From assembly GCA_012270665.1 (NCBI GenBank), contig JAAXHY010000462.1:1-5311 (forward strand): DNA of 5,311 nt. Reading direction: 5' to 3'. The notes beneath the pieces are model-generated. The model saw nothing but the letters and a program-made list of their open reading frames with translations, was not told the origin of the DNA and did not search any database. This document shows positions 1-5,311 of the stretch, piece by piece; the stretch's first letter is position 1, and the number at the start of each line of letters is the position of its first letter. This DNA comes from Dehalococcoidia bacterium. Its GTDB lineage: Bacteria; Chloroflexota; Dehalococcoidia; SAR202; UBA11138. The translations under genes and the position numbers were made by a program.

Positions 1-126
1 TGTCTTTTGGCCTGCGCTATAAACAACGATTTATGCGTATGTTCTAAATCTATGCCATTATTGTAACATAGAATGAAGCATCAGGCGAAACCGTGACAGA
101 CTTTGAAAATGCGCTGATATGCCCCT

Positions 127-161
127 TTGACAAACTTGTCGTAGAATAAATATCTTATAAT
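127..161 (+). promoter_or_regulatory. Probable sigma70-type promoter region of the sulfotransferase gene
   Basis: A perfect TTGACA lies at 127-132 and a perfect TATAAT at 156-161, but they are 23 bases apart, too far for one standard promoter. The TTGACA could instead pair with TATCTT at 151-156 (18-base spacer, 4 of 6 matches). The TATAAT could work with TTGTCG at 136-141 (14-base spacer, short). In each case transcription would start near 163-168 and give a leader of about 45-50 bases before the ATG at 215. The position upstream of the first gene and the AT-rich setting support a promoter, but the exact pairing is unresolved. Confidence 0.45.
129..140. repeat. 12-bp palindrome overlapping the -35 box
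   Basis: GACAA (129-133) and TTGTC (136-140) are perfect inverted copies separated by AC. The left arm lies inside the TTGACA box at 127-132. A dyad over a -35 element is a usual place for a repressor or activator site, so this may be an operator. Five-base arms are short enough to occur by chance, and no second copy was noticed in the window. Confidence 0.3.
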
Positions 162-205
162 CTGCCCGGTACTGAATATGAGGCTGAGAGATACATCGGC
201 CATGT

Positions 206-213
206 GGAGAGAG
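206..213 (+). promoter_or_regulatory. Ribosome binding site of the sulfotransferase gene
   Basis: GGAGAGAG precedes the ATG at 215. The GGAG core (206-209) is 5 bases from the start codon, a workable Shine-Dalgarno spacing. It supports this start over the out-of-frame ATG at 202. Confidence 0.7.
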
Positions 214-214
214 A

Positions 215-1249
215 ATGACCTCATCTCAGGCGAAGCCATATAAGTTGCTATTACACGTGGGTCTGCCCAAAACCGCCACTACCTCGTTGCGAAATAATGT
301 TCTCATTCCTTTGCACGAGCAAGGTCGGATCAACTTCATTGGGCGAAGCAATGATGGAATCAAAGCCTATGACAGGCTTAATAACCTGACGCCACTGAGA
401 TATAAAGTACCGCGCGATGAGGAATCGTACGCGCTGCCTCCTGAATGGGAATCTACGGTCTTAGACGCTGAGAGGCTCAACGTCATAAGCAACGAGAGCA
501 TCATCGGCGACGTTGATTTCTCCCTGGGGATTGGTCTCTATACTATAACTCCTCTGCCATTCGCCGATGTCGCGCAGAATTTAGCGGACGCTTTTCAGAA
601 CTGTGACGTGACCGTGATGCTGACGCTGCGCGCGCCGGAAACATATGTGTTTTCGTACTTCGTCGAATGGTGGCACTGGATATTGCATAGTCATCCACGC
701 TTGAATACATTCGATAAGTTCCTCAACGAACTCTATACGGTGGGCAATGAGCGGAAATGGGAGGCATTTCATCACGGGGCGCTTGTCAGCTCACTGATGG
801 ATTGGTTCCCCAAGACGAGGATAATGCTGTATGAGGATATCGAGGGCGATCCCGATTCATACTTTGCCGTCCTGTCTGAACTCCTCTGCGGGGCGGCTAG
901 CGCGGAGGAGGTTGGCCGGATGATGACGGGGAGCAAACAGAATGTAACGAGTGTCCGAAAGAACTACGCAAAATCGGAACCTATCGCTCTCAACGCACTT
1001 GTCGCCAGTCGTTACGGTTGGGCCCTCGAGTTGTGGAAAAGATATAACATCAAGGCGCTGATCGGGCGCAACGCTCTGCTGCTCCGCCTGTATGATAGAT
1101 TCCGCAGCGCTACTCTCGCCACTCGCCACCCAATGCCGGATGAAGCGACCCTGTCGTCCATACGCAGGCATTTTGCCGGTGAGTATGAGAAACTGATTCA
1201 GGCGGGCTGGGTCCCGGAAGAAAAATTAGAGCGTTATCGTTACCTTTAA
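215..1249 (+). CDS. Sulfotransferase-like protein (PAPS-dependent carbohydrate sulfotransferase family)
   Basis: This 344-residue protein probably transfers sulfate from PAPS to a hydroxyl or amino group, most likely on a sugar made by the glycosyltransferases downstream. The N-terminus carries the 5'-phosphosulfate loop HVGLPKTATTSLR (residues 14-26), with K19 and T22-T23-S24 as expected cofactor-binding residues. Near residues 132-149 is the 3'-phosphate-binding strand and helix, with R139 and S147 in LRAPETYVFSY. ISNES (91-95) and LYEDIEGDP (205-213) match further elements typical of the family. No signal peptide or membrane span is visible, so it should be cytoplasmic, and its length is usual for bacterial members. 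The start has a good ribosome binding site. Sampled lines are nearer 50% GC, against about 60% in the next two genes, which may mean a separate origin. The family call is firm; the substrate is inferred from context only. Confidence 0.88.
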   Translation: MTSSQAKPYKLLLHVGLPKTATTSLRNNVLIPLHEQGRINFIGRSNDGIKAYDRLNNLTPLRYKVPRDEESYALPPEWESTVLDAERLNVISNESIIGDVDFSLGIGLYTITPLPFADVAQNLADAFQNCDVTVMLTLRAPETYVFSYFVEWWHWILHSHPRLNTFDKFLNELYTVGNERKWEAFHHGALVSSLMDWFPKTRIMLYEDIEGDPDSYFAVLSELLCGAASAEEVGRMMTGSKQNVTSVRKNYAKSEPIALNALVASRYGWALELWKRYNIKALIGRNALLLRLYDRFRSATLATRHPMPDEATLSSIRRHFAGEYEKLIQAGWVPEEKLERYRYL

Positions 1250-1272
1250 CCAGTTCCACTAACCAGTTCCAC
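1247..1272. repeat. Perfect 13-bp tandem duplication at the sulfotransferase stop codon
   Basis: TAACCAGTTCCAC occurs at 1247-1259 and again, directly adjoining, at 1260-1272. The first three bases of copy one are the TAA stop of the sulfotransferase gene. Because 13 is not a multiple of three, the second TAA is in another frame. The duplication fills most of the spacer before the first GT2 gene. It looks like a replication-slippage event or a small insertion footprint; no function is apparent. Confidence 0.9.
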
Positions 1273-1298
1273 GAATTCGATAGATGATACGCGCGCAT

Positions 1299-2225
1299 AT
1301 GAACCAGGCAGGGTCGCCAAAAGTTAGTGTGATCATCACTACATTCAATCGCGCCGGCCTGCTGCCGCGCGCCGTCAAGAGCGCGCTGGCGCAAACCTTC
1401 TCTAACTACGAAGTCATCATCGTTGACGACTGCTCTCCGGACAACACCCAGGACGTGATCGCGCGATTCACGGACTCACGCATCCGATCAATCAGGCACG
1501 AGACGAACAAGAGGCAGTCCGCCGCTATCAACACCGGGATCGCAAACGCGCGCGGAGAGTGCGTCGCGTTCCTGGACGATGATGACGAATGGCTTCCGAC
1601 CAAGCTGGAAAAGCAGGTAGAGATTCTCGACTCCTCGCCGCCCGGCGTGGGACTGGTGTATGGGTGGGTGGATGAGATTGACGATTCCACGGGTCGCCTG
1701 ATATCCAGCTACCATGAGACGGTGGAGGGCGACATCTTCGAGTACACATTGAACCTGGGACTTCCCGCTCCCACAAGCGCATTGCTGGTACGCTCGGACG
1801 TCTGCCGTGAAGTTGGCGGATTCGACGAAAGACTTACGCGGGGAAATGACAATGACTTCATCTGTCGCATCGCCCGTCAGTGGCACGCGGCCGTCGTCCC
1901 CGAAGTCGTCGCCAAGCTGCATATAGAACATGGGCGCATACGGCAGGGAGACGACACGGAAGCCAGAAGGTTGGGTGAAGTCAATTTTCTCCGGACGCAC
2001 CTGGAAAAGCACGGCGATGAGTTGAGGAGGCATTCTCTATACGCCCATACGCTTCGCCGATTGGCGGCGTCAGAGATGAGATCCGGCGCCTTCGGTCAAT
2101 CTCTGCTGACCGTCATGCGCTCCATGAAGTCCGACCCGGTTGGCGCTCCGCTCGCGCTTCTGAGGCATCGTCACAGGGTCGCGGCGCTCTGTTCATACGT
2201 GATGCGGCGCGGATTGAAAAACTGA
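1299..2225 (+). CDS. GT2 family glycosyltransferase (first paralogue)
   Basis: A GT-A-fold, probably inverting, enzyme that transfers a sugar from a nucleotide-sugar donor. With the start at 1299 (308 residues), PKVSVIITTFNR (7-18) is the first beta strand and loop, VDD (D43-D44) binds the nucleotide base, and FLDDDDEW (91-98) holds the metal-binding DXD-type cluster D93-D96. GGFDERL (174-180) followed by N183-D184-N185-D186 occupies the place of the usual ED catalytic-base motif. A H-x2-H pair (H208, H211) follows, then a helical, Arg-rich tail. An in-frame ATG at 1284 would add MIRAH. I prefer 1299 because the two paralogues begin exactly six residues before P7; neither start has a good Shine-Dalgarno. 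The next gene begins 3 bases after this stop. Of 126 aligned N-terminal residues, 37 differ from the GT2 at 4550, about 70% identity by hand count. Donor and acceptor are unknown. Confidence 0.9.
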   Translation: MNQAGSPKVSVIITTFNRAGLLPRAVKSALAQTFSNYEVIIVDDCSPDNTQDVIARFTDSRIRSIRHETNKRQSAAINTGIANARGECVAFLDDDDEWLPTKLEKQVEILDSSPPGVGLVYGWVDEIDDSTGRLISSYHETVEGDIFEYTLNLGLPAPTSALLVRSDVCREVGGFDERLTRGNDNDFICRIARQWHAAVVPEVVAKLHIEHGRIRQGDDTEARRLGEVNFLRTHLEKHGDELRRHSLYAHTLRRLAASEMRSGAFGQSLLTVMRSMKSDPVGAPLALLRHRHRVAALCSYVMRRGLKN

Positions 2226-2228
2226 AAG

Positions 2229-3206
2229 ATGGCTCAATCTGAAATCCCCAAAGTCAGCCTCATAATCGCTACATACAACCGAGCGGACCTGCTGCCGCGC
2301 GCCATCAACAGCGCCTTGGCGCAGACCTACGACGACTACGAAATCATCGTAGTAGATGACTGTTCGACCGACCATACCCAGGAGGTCATTCGGAGATTCG
2401 ATGATCCGCGGGTCCGCTCCATAAGGCACGGGGTGAACCGGGGCGCGTCAGAGGCGCGCAACACGGGCATAGCCAGCGCGAGAGGCGAATACATCGCGTT
2501 CCTGGATGACGATGACGAATGCACGCCCAATCGTCTCGCCGACCAGGTGTCCACGCTCGATTCCACGCCCGGCGTTGGAATGGTGTATGGGTGGATAGAG
2601 GAGATAAACGACGAAACGGGAGCCATACGCATACCCCGAAACGTTCAGAACACTCACAGGGGCCGCGCCGCCTTCGAGGCGGCTCTCATAGGCACGGCCG
2701 ATACCGCCTTTATGTTGTATCCCTGCATTCGCGCCTCCATCGTCCGCCGGGTGGGGGGCTATGACAAACGCCTAGCGACCATCGGTGAAGACGCGGTGTT
2801 CGCGGCGTCCGTTACCCAGATATGCGACGCTGATTACGTGCCCGCGGCAGTCGCGCGCGTGCACATAAATCACGCCTATGACAGGCTGAGTCAGACCGTC
2901 TCGCCCTCCGCTTATGACAAGTTTCTGGAAGTCCATATGGAAAAGTTCGGGGACGAGTTGCGGCGTCGGCCCCGAGCGCTCGCCGGATTCTACGCGGCGT
3001 CGGCCGCCGGCCTCATGCGCGTCAAACAGACGCGCCGCGCTTTCGGATACATACTCAAGGCTTTCGGGATAGAGCCTTTCAGCCCGGACAACCTCTCGCG
3101 ACTGGCGTACTTCGGCAGGTCTTTCATTTGGTATGCCACTCCGCTGAGAAGATACAGGGCGGGCGCGAGGAATCTGCGCTCATTCATATTTGGACGCGGG
3201 CAATAG
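2229..3206 (+). CDS. GT2 family glycosyltransferase (second, divergent paralogue)
   Basis: A 325-residue GT-A enzyme of the same subfamily as its upstream neighbour. PKVSLIIATYNR (7-18), VVDD (D43-D44), GASEARNTGI (72-81) and FLDDDDE (91-97) are the nucleotide-sugar and metal-binding motifs. GGYDKRL (176-182) leads to a classical E187-D188 pair, the expected catalytic-base region. H212 and H215 form a H-x2-H pair, followed by a GDELRRRP segment shared with the first paralogue. Residues 98-102 read CTPNR where the other two paralogues have WLPTK, and the middle section (about 130-175) is unlike theirs, so acceptor or linkage probably differs. The tail is basic (ending SFIFGRGQ), which may favour membrane association. 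The ATG lies 3 bases after the previous stop with only a weak GAAAG in front, so translation is probably coupled. The family call is firm; the specificity is unknown. Confidence 0.9.
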   Translation: MAQSEIPKVSLIIATYNRADLLPRAINSALAQTYDDYEIIVVDDCSTDHTQEVIRRFDDPRVRSIRHGVNRGASEARNTGIASARGEYIAFLDDDDECTPNRLADQVSTLDSTPGVGMVYGWIEEINDETGAIRIPRNVQNTHRGRAAFEAALIGTADTAFMLYPCIRASIVRRVGGYDKRLATIGEDAVFAASVTQICDADYVPAAVARVHINHAYDRLSQTVSPSAYDKFLEVHMEKFGDELRRRPRALAGFYAASAAGLMRVKQTRRAFGYILKAFGIEPFSPDNLSRLAYFGRSFIWYATPLRRYRAGARNLRSFIFGRGQ

Positions 3207-3269
3207 ATATACGCCGGATATAAATTCCTCGCGGTTCCCCTTCCGAAAGGTCAGGCCCCATCCGCGCGC

Positions 3270-3289
3270 TCTGATACAATGTTCTCAGA
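3270..3289 (+). promoter_or_regulatory. Possible internal promoter (extended -10) before the GT4 gene
   Basis: TGATACAAT at 3272-3280 matches an extended -10 element (TGnTATAAT) at all but one base. No good -35 box sits at the usual distance. A transcript would start near 3287, giving a leader of about 44 bases before the ATG at 3331. The -10 hexamer lies between inverted copies TCTGA (3270-3274) and TCAGA (3285-3289). The 124-base gap is the longest between genes in the window, which fits a secondary promoter, but a chance match is possible. Confidence 0.3.
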
Positions 3290-3330
3290 CTCATAAGAGC
3301 CGCGAATGCGATGGAGAACCAAAACTCACC

Positions 3331-4512
3331 ATGCCAACCGGCCTTTACATAGCGATGGATTTCAAGCCCAACCTCGGAGGCATCGCTGAACACACCCACC
3401 AGATGACCAGACACCTGATCGAACTGGGAGAACATATCACAGTCCTCACGCCGTCGAGACCTGGAGGAGCGGAATTCGACCGGACCTGTGGATACCCGGT
3501 GGTTAGATTCAATATGCCATCGTCAACATCCGGCAGTTCAACGAGAGGATTGGGGAAGTTCATCGCGATAGCCAGGATGATGGCAATTCTCTTCGCTGTC
3601 TTCGCCGCCTTCCTCCGTCTGAAACCCGATTACCTCATCATAGACCACTGGAGTTTCCTTGCCTCTCTAGGCGTTGTGGTCACATCGAAACTAACCCGGA
3701 CGCCGTATTTCCTTTTCGTTCATGGATACGAATTCACTGAGAAACAAAAATGGGAGTCCTATCGCAGGGCAGTCGTCCGGTCCGCCGCCCATGTCATGCC
3801 GGTGAGCGACTATATGCGCTCATTGGCGCTGGCGGACGGCGCTAAAGCGGCCAAGGCCACCGTAATATACAACGGCTTCGACGCTAGAGAAATAGACGCC
3901 TATCGAGGTCGCGGTTATCAAGGGAGATTTCCACGAGTGGACGCCGCCTTCCCCGCCGGAAGCCCGATAATACTTTCCGTCACCAGGCTTGTGCGCTTCA
4001 AGCGAATAGACAGCGTGATACAGGCTATGCCCAAAGTTGTATCCAGGTTCCCAAACGCCCGATACATAATCGTTGGCGCCGGAATTGACGAAGCGGAGTT
4101 GAGGCAGCTTGCGGCTGATTCACCCGCAGCGGATTCCATCACATTCATGGGACCGCTGACAGGCGACGAGAAGTTTGAGTGCTTTCAGCGATGCGATGTC
4201 TTTGCGCACCCCTCGGAGGGAGAACCGTTTGGAATCGTATTCCTGGAAGCGATGGGATTCGGCAAGCCGGTTATCGGAGGGCGCTCCGGTGGCCCCGTGG
4301 AGTTCATTACACACGAGGAAAACGGTCTGTTAGTGGACTCGAACGATGTCGAAGAGATAGCCGACGCCATCATCGAACTCATCGAGGACACTTCCAAAGC
4401 GCGCGCGTTAGGGGAAAATGGCAGAAGACAGGTCGAGAGTGAATTAAGTTGGAAAAACAGTTCGTCGAAATTTCTATCAATAGCGCGTGAAGCGCTCGAC
4501 GAACGGGCATGA
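3331..4512 (+). CDS. GT4 family glycosyltransferase (GT-B fold, retaining)
   Basis: With the ATG at 3331 this is a 393-residue GT-B enzyme, the usual length for GT4. The N-terminal acceptor domain begins GLYIAMDFKPNLGGIAEHT, with the glycine loop G16-G17 of the family. A hydrophobic helix at about 77-95 likely docks the enzyme on the inner membrane. H131 lies in VHGYE, and VMPVSDYM plus VIYNGFD (178-184) are typical hinge-side motifs. In the C-terminal donor domain, SVTRLVRFKRID (216-227) supplies R219 and K224 for the nucleotide diphosphate, and E298 and E306 form the EX7E motif inside EPFGIVFLEAMGFGKPV. A longer reading from TTG at 3190 would overlap the preceding gene and add 47 residues without a recognisable fold, so I reject it. 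A GGAG at 3313-3316 is 14 bases from the ATG, rather far for a ribosome binding site. The sugar is not predictable. Confidence 0.9.
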   Translation: MPTGLYIAMDFKPNLGGIAEHTHQMTRHLIELGEHITVLTPSRPGGAEFDRTCGYPVVRFNMPSSTSGSSTRGLGKFIAIARMMAILFAVFAAFLRLKPDYLIIDHWSFLASLGVVVTSKLTRTPYFLFVHGYEFTEKQKWESYRRAVVRSAAHVMPVSDYMRSLALADGAKAAKATVIYNGFDAREIDAYRGRGYQGRFPRVDAAFPAGSPIILSVTRLVRFKRIDSVIQAMPKVVSRFPNARYIIVGAGIDEAELRQLAADSPAADSITFMGPLTGDEKFECFQRCDVFAHPSEGEPFGIVFLEAMGFGKPVIGGRSGGPVEFITHEENGLLVDSNDVEEIADAIIELIEDTSKARALGENGRRQVESELSWKNSSSKFLSIAREALDERA

Positions 4513-4534
4513 GACAGCCAGTTTCTCGTCCCAC

Positions 4535-4539
4535 AAGGA
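4535..4539 (+). promoter_or_regulatory. Ribosome binding site of the third GT2 gene
   Basis: AAGGA lies 10 bases upstream of the ATG at 4550, in the 37-base gap after the GT4 stop. It supports that start, which also gives the same N-terminal length as the two paralogues. Confidence 0.55.
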
Positions 4540-4549
4540 TAAATCGAGC

Positions 4550-5311
4550 ATGACGGCATTCAATTCTCCGAGAGTCAGCGTCATCATTCCCACTCATAAC
4601 CGCGCCGCGCTCTTGACGCGCGCGGTCAAGAGCGTGCAGGTCCAGACTTATAGCGACTACGAAGTCATCCTGGTTGACGACGATTCGTCTGACAATACCC
4701 AGGCCGTCATCTCCGGTTTTGACGATCCTCGTATCCGGTCCGTTAGGAGAGATCGGAGCGGAGGGGCTTCCGCGGCCCGAAATACGGGGATCGAAATGGC
4801 GCTGGGGGAATACTTAGCCTTTCTTGACGATGATGATGAATGGCTCCCGACCAAACTCGAGCGTCAAGTTGAAATACTCGATTCCTCTCCGCACAGAGTC
4901 GGGTTGGTCTATGGGTGGGTGGATTTCGTAGATGACTCGACTGGCGATGTGACGCCTGACGAACGGGTCAGAATGGAGGGAGATGTCTTCGACACCCTTC
5001 TCGCCATGCGGACTCTTGGCCCTACTTCCGCGCTCATGGTGAGGACGAAGGTGGCCAAGGAAGTCGAAGGCTTCGACGAAAATCTGCCACGAAACAACGA
5101 CATGGACCTGATTTTCAGAATATCCAAGTTCTACCATGCGGCGCTTTTGCCGGAAGTCGTCGTAAGGCAACACGTCGGGCATGGGCACGAGAGAATCAGC
5201 GATAACACATCCGAGAGTCTGTCTAACGCAATCAATCAGCTGCGGAATCACCTGGTTACACATGCAGACGATCTTAGCCGTCGTCCCAAAGCGCGCGCCG
5301 CGGTCCTGCAA
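4550..5311 (+). CDS. GT2 family glycosyltransferase (third paralogue), 3' end outside window
   Basis: An open frame of 254 codons that has not reached a stop at the right edge. If it resembles the first GT2 (308 residues), about 55 codons are missing. It begins MTAFNSPRVSVIIPTHNR, then has VDDD (D43-D45), GGASAARNTGI (71-81) and FLDDDDEWLPTKLE (91-104) as nucleotide-sugar and metal sites. GFDENLPRNNDMDL puts N183-D184 at the catalytic-base position, and H208 and H211 form the H-x2-H pair. Every one of these positions equals the number in the GT2 at 1299, with no gap to beyond residue 210. It is therefore a closer relative of that gene than of the GT2 at 2229. It is probably transcribed with the GT4 gene. 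It likely acts on the cytoplasmic face on the same growing glycan; donor and acceptor are unknown. Confidence 0.9.
   Translation, partial: MTAFNSPRVSVIIPTHNRAALLTRAVKSVQVQTYSDYEVILVDDDSSDNTQAVISGFDDPRIRSVRRDRSGGASAARNTGIEMALGEYLAFLDDDDEWLPTKLERQVEILDSSPHRVGLVYGWVDFVDDSTGDVTPDERVRMEGDVFDTLLAMRTLGPTSALMVRTKVAKEVEGFDENLPRNNDMDLIFRISKFYHAALLPEVVVRQHVGHGHERISDNTSESLSNAINQLRNHLVTHADDLSRRPKARAAVLQ

Larger units (their letters stand above)
1..214. other. AT-rich upstream region without a convincing gene
   Basis: This stretch is clearly AT-richer than the genes (22 of the first 60 bases are G or C). All frames on the + strand are closed by early stops. One frame entering from the left edge runs from base 3 to a TAA at 45-47 and reads SFGLRYKQRFMRMF; it could be the C-terminal tail of an upstream gene, but 14 residues cannot show this. 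A weak inverted repeat, TCTATG (49-54) with CATAGA (67-72), is not followed by a T-run, so I do not call it a terminator. The right half carries promoter-like elements for the gene that starts at 215. Confidence 0.6.

Noticed and set aside
3..47. Possible C-terminal tail (ends RFMRMF) of a gene entering from the left
   Set aside because: Only 14 codons are visible, too few to distinguish from chance in an AT-rich leader.
49..72. Inverted repeat TCTATG / CATAGA as a terminator
   Set aside because: The stem is six AT-rich base pairs with a 12-base loop and no T-run after it.
1530..1550. Ile in place of Arg in the usual ARN motif of the first GT2 (AAINTGI)
   Set aside because: Substitutions at this position are frequent in GT2 proteins, and the neighbouring Asn and Gly and all acidic residues are intact, so there is no sign of inactivation.
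1406..1690. Ser-rich minus-strand frames repeated at 1406-1690, 2336-2632 and 4657-4854 that resemble each other
   Set aside because: Their similarity comes from being the reverse reading of the conserved GT2 segment around D93-D96 (GAC/GAT codons read as serine-rich sequence), not from a separate gene family.
1488..2033. 181-residue open frame on the minus strand inside the first GT2 gene
   Set aside because: It lies antisense to a gene with clear GT2 motifs and shows no recognisable domain of its own. A similar antisense frame recurs over the paralogue at 4814-5311, as expected from shared codon use.
3190..3330. N-terminal extension of the GT4 gene from a TTG start
   Set aside because: It overlaps the end of the previous gene and its 47 residues have no family similarity. 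The GT4 fold begins right at the ATG at 3331.
3311..3352. 13-residue frame overlapping the GT4 start codon
   Set aside because: It is out of frame, very short and without its own clear ribosome binding site; at most a chance upstream frame.
4814..5311. 165-residue open frame on the minus strand at the right edge
   Set aside because: It is the antisense shadow of the third GT2 gene, whose + strand reading matches its paralogues residue by residue.

Overview
The window is a stretch of bacterial chromosome (or a long metagenomic contig) carrying part of a surface or extracellular glycan biosynthesis locus. All five genes lie on the + strand: a sulfotransferase-like gene (215-1249), two GT2 glycosyltransferases almost back to back (1299-2225 and 2229-3206), a GT4 glycosyltransferase (3331-4512), and a third GT2 glycosyltransferase that begins at 4550 and is cut by the right edge. 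Short spacers, a single orientation, Shine-Dalgarno-like sites before some genes and sigma70-like promoter elements point to Bacteria. The phylum cannot be fixed from the sequence. Codon use tolerates ATA, AGA and AGG alongside GC-rich codons, so this is not an extreme-GC organism. No ribosomal, tRNA or taxonomic marker gene is present.

Layout: bases 1-214 are AT-rich and hold no convincing gene; they look like the leader of the cluster, with a TTGACA box, a nearby TATAAT and a 12-bp palindrome. The sulfotransferase follows behind a good ribosome binding site. A perfect 13-bp tandem duplication spans its stop codon and most of the short gap to the first GT2. The first and second GT2 genes are 3 bp apart and probably co-translated. 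A 124-bp gap with an extended -10-like element precedes the GT4 gene, so an internal promoter is possible. The last GT2 starts 37 bp after the GT4 stop.

The three GT2 proteins are clear paralogues. Their N-terminal nucleotide-binding halves align without gaps, so the key acidic residues fall at the same numbers in all three (D43-D44 and D93-D96). The first and third are much closer to each other than either is to the middle one. This suggests gene duplication followed by change of acceptor specificity. Together the enzymes could add several sugars in succession to a lipid-linked or other membrane-associated acceptor, with the GT4 enzyme adding one residue and the sulfotransferase placing sulfate on the product. 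The sugar identities, the polymerase, the flippase or export proteins and the sulfate donor (PAPS) supply genes are not in view.

I see no CRISPR array, RNA gene, insertion sequence, phage gene, toxin-antitoxin pair or clear rho-independent terminator. The window is an ordinary accessory glycan locus, made somewhat unusual by a sulfotransferase at its head and by interleaved GT2 paralogues. I found no evidence for a wholly new system.
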